Below are positions 1 through 7,667 of a DNA stretch of 64,000 nt, piece after piece (position 1 is the first letter of the stretch; each line of letters opens with the position of its first letter). This stretch comes from Clostridia bacterium. Lineage in GTDB: Bacteria > Bacillota > Clostridia > Lachnospirales > Lachnospiraceae. Under the pieces are notes generated by a model that saw nothing but the letters and a program-made list of their open reading frames with translations, ran no database searches and had not been told where the DNA came from. Made by a program: the position numbers and the translations under genes. The stretch spans positions 101,870 through 165,869 of the forward strand of contig CAJTEN010000010.1 in NCBI GenBank assembly GCA_910575245.1, read 5' to 3'.

Positions 1-1685
1 TCCATTTCATCCATGCCGACCAGATTCGGGACTCTTACTTTATTTTCATCTGTCCCCTGGCTCACACGAATAATGACTGAGGATCCCTGCGGGGCAGTAA
101 TCCCCGGCTCCGGAGACTGGGAAATAACATGGCCGCTCGGAACTGACGGATCATACCCCTCCGTAGCGTTGACCACGAATCCCTCCTTTTCCAGGATGGA
201 TGTAGCTTCCGCCTCTGACTTGCCGGTAGTTGCCGGAACTTTAACGCCTTCGGCGCTCTCCGCCACCGTCAGTATGACCACTGTGCCTTTATTCAGCATC
301 AGTTTCTCCTGACCGTCTTCAATTACAGTATTGGTATTACCCTGCACACTGGCCCGCAGAACGGTTCCTGCTTCATGGGTAGTGCTCACCTCATAACGGA
401 TCTCTGGTGTCAGACCTTGTTCCAGCAGGGCTTTCTTGGCATCTTCCACGTTCATTCCCGCCACCTTGATCATTTCCACCTGCTTCTCCGACTCTTCCTG
501 GACAGGCGTATTCTCCTTCTCCGTATCTGACCCGAACTGAAACACCCCGATTGCCTTGCCCACTGCAAATATCACAATACAGCCAACAAGAAGCGCCGCC
601 ACAACGGCGAGGATTGTTGTGATTCTCTCCATCTTGGGATCATAATCCTCATCCTCGTCATCCCAGTCCTCATCCTCGTCCTCTTCCCCTTCCTCTTCCT
701 CGTCATCCTCCTCGTAGACACGTATGTTGTCCCTCTTCAGGCGCATCGCCTCATCCATGGAATCCCGCCGGTCGGACTGTCTCTTGATCTGCGCCATATC
801 ACGGTCTGTGATCATTCTCGTGGACGCATCCTCATCGGGGTCAATTAGCTTGACAAAATCCTCATCCGGATTGATCAGGGACTGCTTTAAGTCCACGATA
901 AGCTCCTGCATGGACTGATATCTTCGGTCCGGGCTCTTCTGGCAGCATTTGCACACGATCTGTTCCACGCTGATAGGGATCTCCGGCACATACTCTCTTG
1001 GAGAAGGCATTTCCTCCTGAATATGCTTGATGGCGATAGCCACCGTTGTCTCTCCGTTAAAGGGCACCCGGCCCGTAAGCATCTCAAACATAGTGATACC
1101 CAACGAATAAATATCACTCTTCTCATCACTGTAGCCGCCTCTGGCCTGCTCCGGCGAAGTATAGTGTACCGATCCCATCACATTGGATGTGATCGTATTG
1201 CTGGTGGCCGCCTTGGCGATACCAAAATCTGTTACTTTAACCTTGCCTTCCTTGGAAATAATGATATTCTGCGGTTTGATATCCCGATGAATAATATGGT
1301 TATTATGGGCTGCCTCCAGCCCCATGGATACCTGAATCGCAATACTTACCGCTTCTTTAACAGACAGTCTCGCTTTCTTTTCAATATATTTCTTCAGGGT
1401 AATGCCTTCTACCAGCTCCATGACGATATAGTAGATGCCGATCTCTTCCCCCACATCATACACATTGACAATACTCGGATGCATAAGCCCGGCTGCCGCC
1501 TGTGCCTCCACCCTGAACTTGGACACAAAATTAGCGTTCTCACTGAATTCCTGTTTCAGGATCTTCACTGCCACATAACGGTTCAGCTTATAATCTTTCG
1601 CTTTATATACATCTGACATACCGCCGGTACCGATTCTCTCCAGTATCTCATACCGGTCGCCTATCATCATACCTAACTTAATCAT
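1..1685 (-). CDS. prkC: PASTA-domain Ser/Thr protein kinase (PrkC/PknB type), 3' end outside window
   Basis: Membrane kinase that senses peptidoglycan fragments and phosphorylates cell-wall and translation proteins in Firmicutes (family knowledge). I translated it from the minus strand: it begins at 1685 and runs off the left edge, about 561 codons visible. Seen: a glycine-rich loop GTGGMSDV near residue 20, HRDIKPQN near 135, DFG in TDFGIAKA, an SPEQARGG substrate loop, a very acidic linker of Glu/Asp around residues 325-350, one membrane helix near 353-375, then at least two and probably three PASTA repeats outside the cell. The start at 1685 has a good upstream site (GAGGTGG) and overlaps the last codons of the phosphatase gene, so the two are translationally coupled. 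Alternative starts at 1670 or 1667 would lose the usual N-terminal IGDRYEI lead-in. In related genomes rsgA follows next; that would lie beyond the window. Confidence 0.93.
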   Translation of the reverse strand, partial: MIKLGMMIGDRYEILERIGTGGMSDVYKAKDYKLNRYVAVKILKQEFSENANFVSKFRVEAQAAAGLMHPSIVNVYDVGEEIGIYYIVMELVEGITLKKYIEKKARLSVKEAVSIAIQVSMGLEAAHNNHIIHRDIKPQNIIISKEGKVKVTDFGIAKAATSNTITSNVMGSVHYTSPEQARGGYSDEKSDIYSLGITMFEMLTGRVPFNGETTVAIAIKHIQEEMPSPREYVPEIPISVEQIVCKCCQKSPDRRYQSMQELIVDLKQSLINPDEDFVKLIDPDEDASTRMITDRDMAQIKRQSDRRDSMDEAMRLKRDNIRVYEEDDEEEEGEEDEDEDWDDEDEDYDPKMERITTILAVVAALLVGCIVIFAVGKAIGVFQFGSDTEKENTPVQEESEKQVEMIKVAGMNVEDAKKALLEQGLTPEIRYEVSTTHEAGTVLRASVQGNTNTVIEDGQEKLMLNKGTVVILTVAESAEGVKVPATTGKSEAEATSILEKEGFVVNATEGYDPSVPSGHVISQSPEPGITAPQGSSVIIRVSQGTDENKVRVPNLVGMDEM

Positions 1686-2424
1686 GATCCACCTCGTCTG
1701 CCAGCGGTTCGATAACGATAACTGATATGTTATCCTTTCCGCCATTTTGGTTGGCCACCCTCACCAATTCCTCTACTCTGTCCTTAAGACTGCCACCTCT
1801 CTTCAGAATGCAGTGTATCGTCTCATCGTCCATCATATTCGTCAAGCCATCAGAACAAAGCAAAACCATGTCTCCGGTCCGCAGTTCCAGATTAAAAAAA
1901 TCCGCCTCAACACAATCCCGTGCACCAATCGCTCTGGTGATGATATTCTTGTCCGGGTGGTTTCTCGCGGAAGCCCTGTCGATTCCTCCCATGCGTACCA
2001 TCTCCTCCACCAGGGAGTGATCCTGTGTAATCTGTCTGATCCGTTCATTGATAACATAAAGTCTGCTGTCTCCCACGTTAGCCACTTCCAGATATCTTCC
2101 CATGCAGGTGGCAATGACCATGGTTGTTCCCATACCGCTGTAAGAGATGTCTTCCCTGGCTCTTTCACGTATCCGCATGTTCGCCTTCTCAATCGCTCTG
2201 CCCAGAATCCGGACCGGATTCTTCTCGAAAGAAGCATCTATCTCCTCCACCACAGTTTCCACCGCATAACGCGAGGCAAAGTCGCCGGCATTATGGCCGC
2301 CCATCCCGTCTGCCACAATAAACACATTTGGCAGATTACCGATAGGAACCTCCGATAAATAGATAAAATCCTGATTCAGTTGTCTTTTCCGTCCGATATC
2401 CGTCGCAGCATAAGACCTGAGCAC
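1678..2424 (-). CDS. prpC: PP2C-type Ser/Thr phosphatase (Stp/PrpC)
   Basis: Cytoplasmic Mn/Mg-dependent phosphatase that reverses phosphorylation by the adjacent PASTA kinase. The 248-residue length is normal. Metal and phosphate motifs of the PPM family are present in order: RxxNQD near residue 16 (RKRQLNQD), VADGMGGHNAG around 38-48, GMGTTMV near 98, VGDSRLY near 117, DHSLVEEMV near 136, CSDGLTNM near 190 and GGKDNISVIV near 229. The stop codon overlaps the kinase start, the classic prpC-prkC pairing. Upstream, the normal tight junction to rlmN has been opened to almost 500 bases by inserted repeat elements, so transcription may now depend on a separate promoter or read through them. Function is secure from motifs and neighbour. 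Confidence 0.94.
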   Translation of the reverse strand: MLRSYAATDIGRKRQLNQDFIYLSEVPIGNLPNVFIVADGMGGHNAGDFASRYAVETVVEEIDASFEKNPVRILGRAIEKANMRIRERAREDISYSGMGTTMVIATCMGRYLEVANVGDSRLYVINERIRQITQDHSLVEEMVRMGGIDRASARNHPDKNIITRAIGARDCVEADFFNLELRTGDMVLLCSDGLTNMMDDETIHCILKRGGSLKDRVEELVRVANQNGGKDNISVIVIEPLADEVDHD

Positions 2425-2465
2425 TGTATGTTCCCCCTGTACAATCGTTCTATCATTCCGCTTTA

Positions 2466-2493
2466 TGTAACAGTAAAGATATCTGCACTGTTA
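2466..2493. repeat. short inverted repeat GTAACAGT / ACTGTTAC
   Basis: Two perfect 8-base arms separated by 12 bases, about 42 bases upstream of the prpC start. The arm sequence resembles the ends of the MITEs described nearby, but no flanking duplication is visible. It could be a remnant, an operator or a hairpin in the prpC leader. Confidence 0.4.
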
Positions 2494-2603
2494 CGCCGTA
2501 TCACAGCGTCCTTTGCTATATTACTTCCCAATTACATCTTGAATATTCTACCATAACAGGAAAAAAAGGACAAGCTGTATAATTGCCGGTCACTTCTCCG
2601 AAT

Positions 2604-2967
2604 GTAACAGTTGTTACTATTCACGGTGCCTTGCACCCTGCTGCAAGGCATCCGGCCAATAAAGCTACGGTTTCAGGCATCCAGCCCCTCGCCGAAGGCG
2701 ACTTTTCATGGGCTGGATGCGTTACAGTTCGCGGACGATTAGGCCGTGAACTGTAACTAACAGTTCAGCCTTTCGGCTTCCCTGTTACGGAATCTGCCCA
2801 TTGAGCAAAGCTCAATTTTTCCAAGTGTCTACGTTCCACTCCGGTCGGCGCTGGACAAACGTCCCCCGGACGTTTAGCGCCCTGCGGCGAGGGGCAGATC
2901 CCTTGGCTATATTTACACATTCTCACGGACTTTGCAGTAAATGCAAAGTCCTGGGCTGAACTGTTAC
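2604..2967. mobile_element. MITE type X inserted in the 3' end of rlmN (interrupted by a second MITE)
   Basis: The element has 14-base terminal inverted repeats GTAACAGTTCAGCC. The right end reads at 2954-2967. The left end is split between 2604-2612 and 2766-2770, because another MITE (2613-2757) landed inside the terminal repeat. Directly outside both ends is the 8-base duplication CTCCGAAT (2596-2603 and 2968-2975), which marks true insertion. Without the nested element and its duplication it is 211 bases. It encodes nothing evident, contains several hairpins (for example 2928-2950, arms GGACTTTGCA/TGCAAAGTCC) and supplies the last 14 codons and stop of rlmN. Confidence 0.8.
2613..2757. 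mobile_element. MITE type 1, copy 1 (145 bp) nested in MITE X
   Basis: A 145-base non-coding element. Its imperfect terminal repeats read GTTACTATTCACGG at the left and, as the reverse complement of the right end, GTTACAGTTCACGG. It is flanked by the direct 8-base duplication TAACAGTT (2605-2612 and 2758-2765). Internally it holds strong stem-loops (TGCCTTGCA/TGCAAGGCA and CATCCAGCCC/GGGCTGGATG). A second copy of exactly the same net length lies at 24335-24678 in opposite orientation. No transposase of matching ends is in the window. Confidence 0.82.
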
Positions 2968-4005
2968 CTCCGAATATCTGCGCCGCAATTGGCCGCAGGC
3001 TCCGTCAATATCCCGGCCCATTTCTCTTCTTACCGTAACATTGATCCCGCCTTTTTCCAGCTTATTCCTGAACGCTTCCACCGCCTGCCTCCTGGACTGT
3101 ACATACTCCCGTTCCCTGATCGGGTTGACCGGTATCAGATTGACATGGCAGTTTTGTCCTCTGATCAGGCTGATCAGCTGCACCGCATCCTCATCCGTAT
3201 CATTGACATCCTTCACCAGGCTGTACTCAAAGGTAATCCTCCTGCCCGTCTGCCCGAAATAATAGGAGCAGGCCTCCATCAGTTCCTCCAGGGAATAGCT
3301 GTCAGCCACAGGCATCAGCGCCTTCCTCTTCTCATCCGTAACCGCATGCAGAGAGAGAGCCAGTGTAATCTGCAGATGCCTGTCCGCAAGCTGCCGCATC
3401 CTGGGAACGATACCGCAGGTCGATACCGTAAGATTCCGCTGGCTGATATGCAATCCGTTTTCATCTGTCAGCAGCGTAATAAACTGCAGCAGATGATCGA
3501 AGTTATCCATCGGCTCTCCTGTTCCCATCACTACCACATTAGAGACCCGTTCTCCGGTCTGTCTCGTGATGGCGTAAATCTGCTCCAGCATCTCTGAGGG
3601 CAGCAGATTACGCTCCAGCCCGTCCAGTGTGGAGGCACAGAACCGGCAGCCCATACGGCAGCCCACCTGCGAAGAAATACAGACCGAATTACCGTGTTTA
3701 TAACGCATCCACACGCTCTCTATCAAATTGCCGTCCCGCAGCTGAAAGAGATACTTCCTCGTGCCGTCCAGGCCGGATTCCTGTACTCTGACCGTTTTCA
3801 ACGTCGTATAATCATAGCGCTCCCTGCAGCGCTCTGTCAGTTTATGGGGAATATTGGTCATTTCCTCATATCCTTCCGCCAGCTTGACATGCATCCATTC
3901 GTAGAGCTGTCTGGCCCGGAAGGGTTTCTCCCCCAAAGCCTCCATCTCCTCCTGCAGCTGTGCCAGTGTTAATGATTTTAAATCTTTCCTGTATCCTGTT
4001 TCCAT
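2923..4005 (-). CDS. rlmN: 23S rRNA (A2503-C2)/tRNA methyltransferase RlmN, C-terminus altered by MITE
   Basis: Radical SAM enzyme that puts a methyl group on C2 of A2503 in 23S rRNA and A37 in some tRNAs. Radical SAM cysteines are C116, C120 and C123 (GCRMGCRFC), and the methyl-carrying cysteine of the family lies near residue 345 in GACGQLRRR. The open frame extends further upstream, but the start at 4005 fits the family N-terminus and has AGGAAG before it, giving 360 residues. Odd: after RRRYSE the last 14 residues (VTVQPRTLHLLQSP) and the stop are encoded by an inserted MITE. The pre-insertion end can be rebuilt from the target duplication as RRRYSEK-stop. The catalytic core is intact, so activity is probably kept. 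It sits downstream of rsmB in the usual Firmicutes order. Confidence 0.95.
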   Translation of the reverse strand: METGYRKDLKSLTLAQLQEEMEALGEKPFRARQLYEWMHVKLAEGYEEMTNIPHKLTERCRERYDYTTLKTVRVQESGLDGTRKYLFQLRDGNLIESVWMRYKHGNSVCISSQVGCRMGCRFCASTLDGLERNLLPSEMLEQIYAITRQTGERVSNVVVMGTGEPMDNFDHLLQFITLLTDENGLHISQRNLTVSTCGIVPRMRQLADRHLQITLALSLHAVTDEKRKALMPVADSYSLEELMEACSYYFGQTGRRITFEYSLVKDVNDTDEDAVQLISLIRGQNCHVNLIPVNPIREREYVQSRRQAVEAFRNKLEKGGINVTVRREMGRDIDGACGQLRRRYSEVTVQPRTLHLLQSP

Positions 4006-4063
4006 CTCTTTCTTCCTGTTATTCTGCACCTGCGAAGGACTGACACCTCTTTTGCAGTCAGAA

Positions 4064-5410
4064 TCATCTCCGCCTGCGCAGCTTCGCAATAAAAAACCCG
4101 TCCGTGGGATGTATCCCCGGAAGCAGCTGCAGATACCCTCTTGCGCCGTCCTCCCGCAGTTCTTCGGGCAGGTCTTTTGCCATACTGACTGTCTCCATGC
4201 CGAATTCCCGGCAGATCCAGTCAACCATCTCCTCATTCTCTTTGGGATTTATGGTACAGGTGCTGTACATCATGGTACCGCCCGGTTTCAGATATTGTAT
4301 GACATTTCCCAGAATCTCCTTCTGCAGCTTCGTAATATCCTGCAGATCCTGTCTCGTCACCCGATATTTGATATCCTGCTTTTTGCCGATCACCCCAAGG
4401 CCGGTACAAGGCACATCCACAATCAGCACATCTGCAAGTTTAAACAGTGTCTCATCCGCCACACGGGCATCCCGTATCCGGACAGAAAGATTCCCGATCC
4501 GCATCCGGTCTCTGTTTTCCTCTATCTTGTCCGCCTTACGGGCAGTCAGATCGCAAGCAATCACCCATCCTGTTTCATCCACCTTCTCCGCCGCATGCAG
4601 AGCCTTTCCGCCGGGCGCTGCGCATACATCAATCACCGTATCTCCCGCCCGGATCCCGGCTGTCTCCACCACCAGCATGGAACTGACATCCTGTACCGCA
4701 AAGGCACCCTGGCCGTATCCTTCCAGGCTTCCTATTCCCTCAGTCTTCTCCACTTCCACGGCATAGGGCAGATAGGGGTGTTGGCGTACCGTGACACCTG
4801 CCTGCCGCCAGGCTTTCAGCAGCTGTTCTCTTTCTTTCTCCGAAAGACTTTCCTTCATGCGGATACAGACCGGCTTCCTTTGCAAAAAGCACTGCAGTAT
4901 CGTCTCGCACTGCTCTGCCCCGCAGACATCGCATAAATGGTCCACCAGCCATACCGGCACTGAACAGGCGACTGACAGGTATGCTTTGATATCCTTCTGT
5001 CTGTCCGGATAGGGGATGCTGTCCTTTCCTCTTGCCACTGCCCGAAGAACACCGTTCACATAACCCTGCAGGGATTGGAACCGGCGTTTCTTCGCCAGCT
5101 TGACCGCTTCATTGCATACTGCCGCATCAGGAGTATGCTCCATGAACAGGATCTGATACACGCTCATCCGCAGCAGTTCCCTGATCAAAGGCTTCATCTT
5201 CACGACAGGAACCTTCGAGAACAGCTCCAGTACATAGTCGATCTGAATCCTTCGCTCAATGGTCCCTTCGCTCACCCGCTTAATAAAAGCTTTCTCCCTG
5301 CCGTCAAGATAATCGTATTTCTTAAGTACCGCAGTAATCAAAATATTCGCATATTCATTTTGTCTGTTCAATTCCAGAAGGATATCCAGAATAATTTCCC
5401 GTACATTCAT
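4064..5410 (-). CDS. rsmB: 16S rRNA (cytosine-967 C5) methyltransferase RsmB
   Basis: SAM-dependent m5C methyltransferase acting on 16S rRNA. The first ~140 residues form a NusB-like RNA-binding domain, followed by the Fmu/Sun methylase domain. Visible motifs are CAAPGGKALHAAE (SAM binding), DVPCTGLG (catalytic Pro-Cys) and MYSTCTINPKENEE (second cysteine). I start at 5410 (MNVREIILDILLELN), which matches the family; the open frame upstream overlaps the neighbouring protease gene and is not needed. 448 residues is a normal length. The yugP-type gene ends 7 bases upstream and rlmN begins 58 bases downstream, so all are probably one transcript. Confidence 0.95.
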   Translation of the reverse strand: MNVREIILDILLELNRQNEYANILITAVLKKYDYLDGREKAFIKRVSEGTIERRIQIDYVLELFSKVPVVKMKPLIRELLRMSVYQILFMEHTPDAAVCNEAVKLAKKRRFQSLQGYVNGVLRAVARGKDSIPYPDRQKDIKAYLSVACSVPVWLVDHLCDVCGAEQCETILQCFLQRKPVCIRMKESLSEKEREQLLKAWRQAGVTVRQHPYLPYAVEVEKTEGIGSLEGYGQGAFAVQDVSSMLVVETAGIRAGDTVIDVCAAPGGKALHAAEKVDETGWVIACDLTARKADKIEENRDRMRIGNLSVRIRDARVADETLFKLADVLIVDVPCTGLGVIGKKQDIKYRVTRQDLQDITKLQKEILGNVIQYLKPGGTMMYSTCTINPKENEEMVDWICREFGMETVSMAKDLPEELREDGARGYLQLLPGIHPTDGFFIAKLRRRR

Positions 5411-5417
5411 AATCGTG

Positions 5418-6128
5418 TCAGTCTCTTCTTCTATTGTTATTGCCGAAGAGAAGAACCAGCCGCAGCAGCTGCAGGATGGCAGATGCCGCAGCCGCCACAT
5501 AGGTAAGCGCCGCAGCGCTCAGCACATTCCTGCAGCCGTTCGTCTCGTCCCGCTCGAGCATGCCGTAATCCCCCAGCATCGCCAGGGCACGGCTGGAGGC
5601 ATTGAATTCCACCGGCAGTGTCACCAGCTGGAAAAGTACCGCCAGGGCAAAGACCCATATTCCCACCTGAATAAGCATCTGATTCATTCCCATCAGGACG
5701 CCGAGAAGGATCAGGGGGATTCCGGCCTTAGAGCCGATGTTCGCCGCCGGCACAAGAGCCGATCTGATCTTCAGTGGCGCATACCCTTTATCATGCTGTA
5801 CCGCATGTCCGCACTCATGTGCCGCCACACCGATCGCCGCTATCGACGAAGAACCGTATACAGAATCCGACAGCCGCAGGACCTTATGGGCCGGATCGTA
5901 ATGATCCGTCAGGCTTCCCCGCACATGCTCGATGCGCACATCATGAATACCCGACAGCTGCAGGATTCTCTGTGCCGCCTCCGCCCCTGTCAGGCCGCTC
6001 CGGCTTCTGACCGCAGAATATTTCCTGTAAGTGGATGTAACCCGCATCTGTGCAAAAATACACAGAACAGCCCCGATCAATACCAGCAAATACGTTGGAT
6101 CCATATAATATCCGTAATAATATCCCAT
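5418..6128 (-). CDS. YugP-type neutral zinc metallopeptidase, membrane-bound
   Basis: Predicted integral-membrane zinc protease of the YugP family (Pfam Zn_peptidase_2). The HECGH motif at residues 104-108 supplies two zinc ligands and the catalytic Glu. Hydrophobic segments lie at about 12-28, in two stretches between 125 and 165, and near the C-terminus. Length is 236 residues, typical. Start at 6128 is preceded by AAGGTG; a second Met at residue 9 is possible. A YugP gene between fmt and rsmB is common in Clostridia. The substrate is not known to me. The neighbours are translation genes, which suggests only shared expression. Confidence 0.88.
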   Translation of the reverse strand: MGYYYGYYMDPTYLLVLIGAVLCIFAQMRVTSTYRKYSAVRSRSGLTGAEAAQRILQLSGIHDVRIEHVRGSLTDHYDPAHKVLRLSDSVYGSSSIAAIGVAAHECGHAVQHDKGYAPLKIRSALVPAANIGSKAGIPLILLGVLMGMNQMLIQVGIWVFALAVLFQLVTLPVEFNASSRALAMLGDYGMLERDETNGCRNVLSAAALTYVAAAASAILQLLRLVLLFGNNNRRRD

Positions 6129-6167
6129 AACAATTCACCACACCTTTTTCGAATTTCTACTATATAA

Positions 6168-7136
6168 TTATCCCAGCTGTTCCCCTGTTTTAATCTGATA
6201 TCCGAGAAGAAAATCCTTCACCGGCATGCGTTTCTTTCCTTCCGGCTGCACAGCCAGTATTTTCAGAATGCCCTCACCGGTCCTTACATAGAATGCCTCC
6301 TTCTTCACACCCACCACTGTACCGGGCACAGCATGTACAACATCCTCCTGCAGCTCCAGCCCTTCTGCCGCCAGCTCTGCCTCGGAAGTCACCACCTCCT
6401 CCCAGATCTTCAGATTCCTGCCTCTGAAACGGGTATAAGCACCCGGCCAGGAGAGCAGACCTCTGATCAGGCAGTCCAGCTTCTTCGCGTCAAGCTGCCA
6501 ATCGATCCTTCCCATGGATTTATCCAGCCTCTTTGCGTAGCAGCTCTCTTCCTCATTCTGTCTGACCGGCGTGATTTCTCCGCGCTCTATTTTGGGCAAT
6601 GCCTCCACGATCAATTCTGCTCCGGCTGCTGCCAGCTTATCATGCAAACTGTCTCCGGTCTCTCCCGGCGCTATCACAACTTCCGTCTTCATCAGCATAT
6701 CGCCGGTATCCAGGCCCTTATCCATCTGCATAATCGTAACGCCGGTCTTCTCTTCCCCGTCAATAATTGCCCACTGGATCGGCCCGGCTCCCCTGTATTT
6801 CGGCAGAAGAGAGGCATGGATGTTCACGCAGCCATACTTTGGCATCGCCAGAATCTCCTCCGAAAGGAGCTGCCCGAACGCAGCTACCACGAAGATATCC
6901 GCCCCGTAGCTTCGAAGCACTTCCACTGCTTCCTTCTCCTTAACCCTGACAGGCTGGAATACCGGAATCTCATGGGCCATGGCACAGGCCTTGACCGGTG
7001 TTATCTGAACCTCCTTGCCCCTGCCTCTGGGTCTGTCCGGCTGGGTCACCACTGCCTCCACCTGATGGCCGGCTGCTATAATCGCCTCCAGGGCTCCTAC
7101 GGCAAAATCAGGTGTTCCCATAAATACAACTCTCAT
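6168..7136 (-). CDS. fmt: methionyl-tRNA formyltransferase
   Basis: Transfers formyl from 10-formyl-THF to initiator Met-tRNA. N-terminal Rossmann-like hydrolase domain (about 1-180) with the signature HASLLPKYRGAGPIQWAI beginning near residue 109 and the catalytic Asp in MDKGLDTGDML near 143. The C-terminal OB-like domain (from ~205) binds tRNA. 322 residues is normal. Start at 7136 follows GGAGAGG. It lies between def and the yugP-like gene; fmt and def act together on the N-termini of nascent proteins and are usually co-transcribed. Confidence 0.97.
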   Translation of the reverse strand: MRVVFMGTPDFAVGALEAIIAAGHQVEAVVTQPDRPRGRGKEVQITPVKACAMAHEIPVFQPVRVKEKEAVEVLRSYGADIFVVAAFGQLLSEEILAMPKYGCVNIHASLLPKYRGAGPIQWAIIDGEEKTGVTIMQMDKGLDTGDMLMKTEVVIAPGETGDSLHDKLAAAGAELIVEALPKIERGEITPVRQNEEESCYAKRLDKSMGRIDWQLDAKKLDCLIRGLLSWPGAYTRFRGRNLKIWEEVVTSEAELAAEGLELQEDVVHAVPGTVVGVKKEAFYVRTGEGILKILAVQPEGKKRMPVKDFLLGYQIKTGEQLG

Positions 7137-7164
7137 CCAAAATCCTCTCCTTCCTTAACAGTTG

Positions 7165-7644
7165 TTACCCTTCCTCTTCCAGATCCTCCGTATTGACCAG
7201 CGGCCCCTCCACCTTCTCCACATAAAGGTGTCCTTCCAGATGGTCCAGTTCATGGCAGATCGCCCTGGCAAGCAGCTCTGTTCCCTCCAGTTCGAAAGCC
7301 TCCAGATTCTCGTCATAGGCAATAATCTTCGCGTAGTTTGGTCTGGTCACATTGCCGCTTTTCCCCGGAACGCTCAGACAGCCCTCGTATCCTGTCTGTT
7401 CTCCGCTGGATTCAAGAAGTCTCGGATTGATCAGCAGAAGCGGATCCTCTCCTGTAACGTCGATCACCACGATTCTCTTCAGGATCCCCACCTGTGGCGC
7501 CGCCAGTCCTACCCCCTCCTCTTCATATAAAGTCTCAAACATATCATCAATCAAGTCCTGTATTCTGGGTGTAATCTCAGTCACTTCCTTACATTTCTTA
7601 TACAAAACCGGATCTCCGATCTCCCTGATTTTCCTGATCGCCAT
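7165..7644 (-). CDS. def: peptide deformylase
   Basis: Metalloenzyme removing the formyl group from new proteins. The three diagnostic motifs are present: GVGLAAPQVG near residue 42, EGCLSVPG near 88 (Cys metal ligand) and CHELDHLEG near 130 (HExxH). Start at 7644 (MAIRKIREIGDP) sits after GGAGG. The longer frame starting at 7656 would overlap this ribosome site and is less likely. At 159 residues it is a type 1 enzyme. Tight spacing (23 bases) to priA upstream and 28 bases to fmt downstream supports one operon. Confidence 0.97.
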   Translation of the reverse strand: MAIRKIREIGDPVLYKKCKEVTEITPRIQDLIDDMFETLYEEEGVGLAAPQVGILKRIVVIDVTGEDPLLLINPRLLESSGEQTGYEGCLSVPGKSGNVTRPNYAKIIAYDENLEAFELEGTELLARAICHELDHLEGHLYVEKVEGPLVNTEDLEEEG

Positions 7645-7667
7645 TTTATCCTCCATTCCGAAGCGCT

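Noticed and set aside
2923..4236. Longer RlmN starting at 4236
   Set aside because: The added residues overlap the end of rsmB and match nothing in the family; the start at 4005 has a proper ribosome site.
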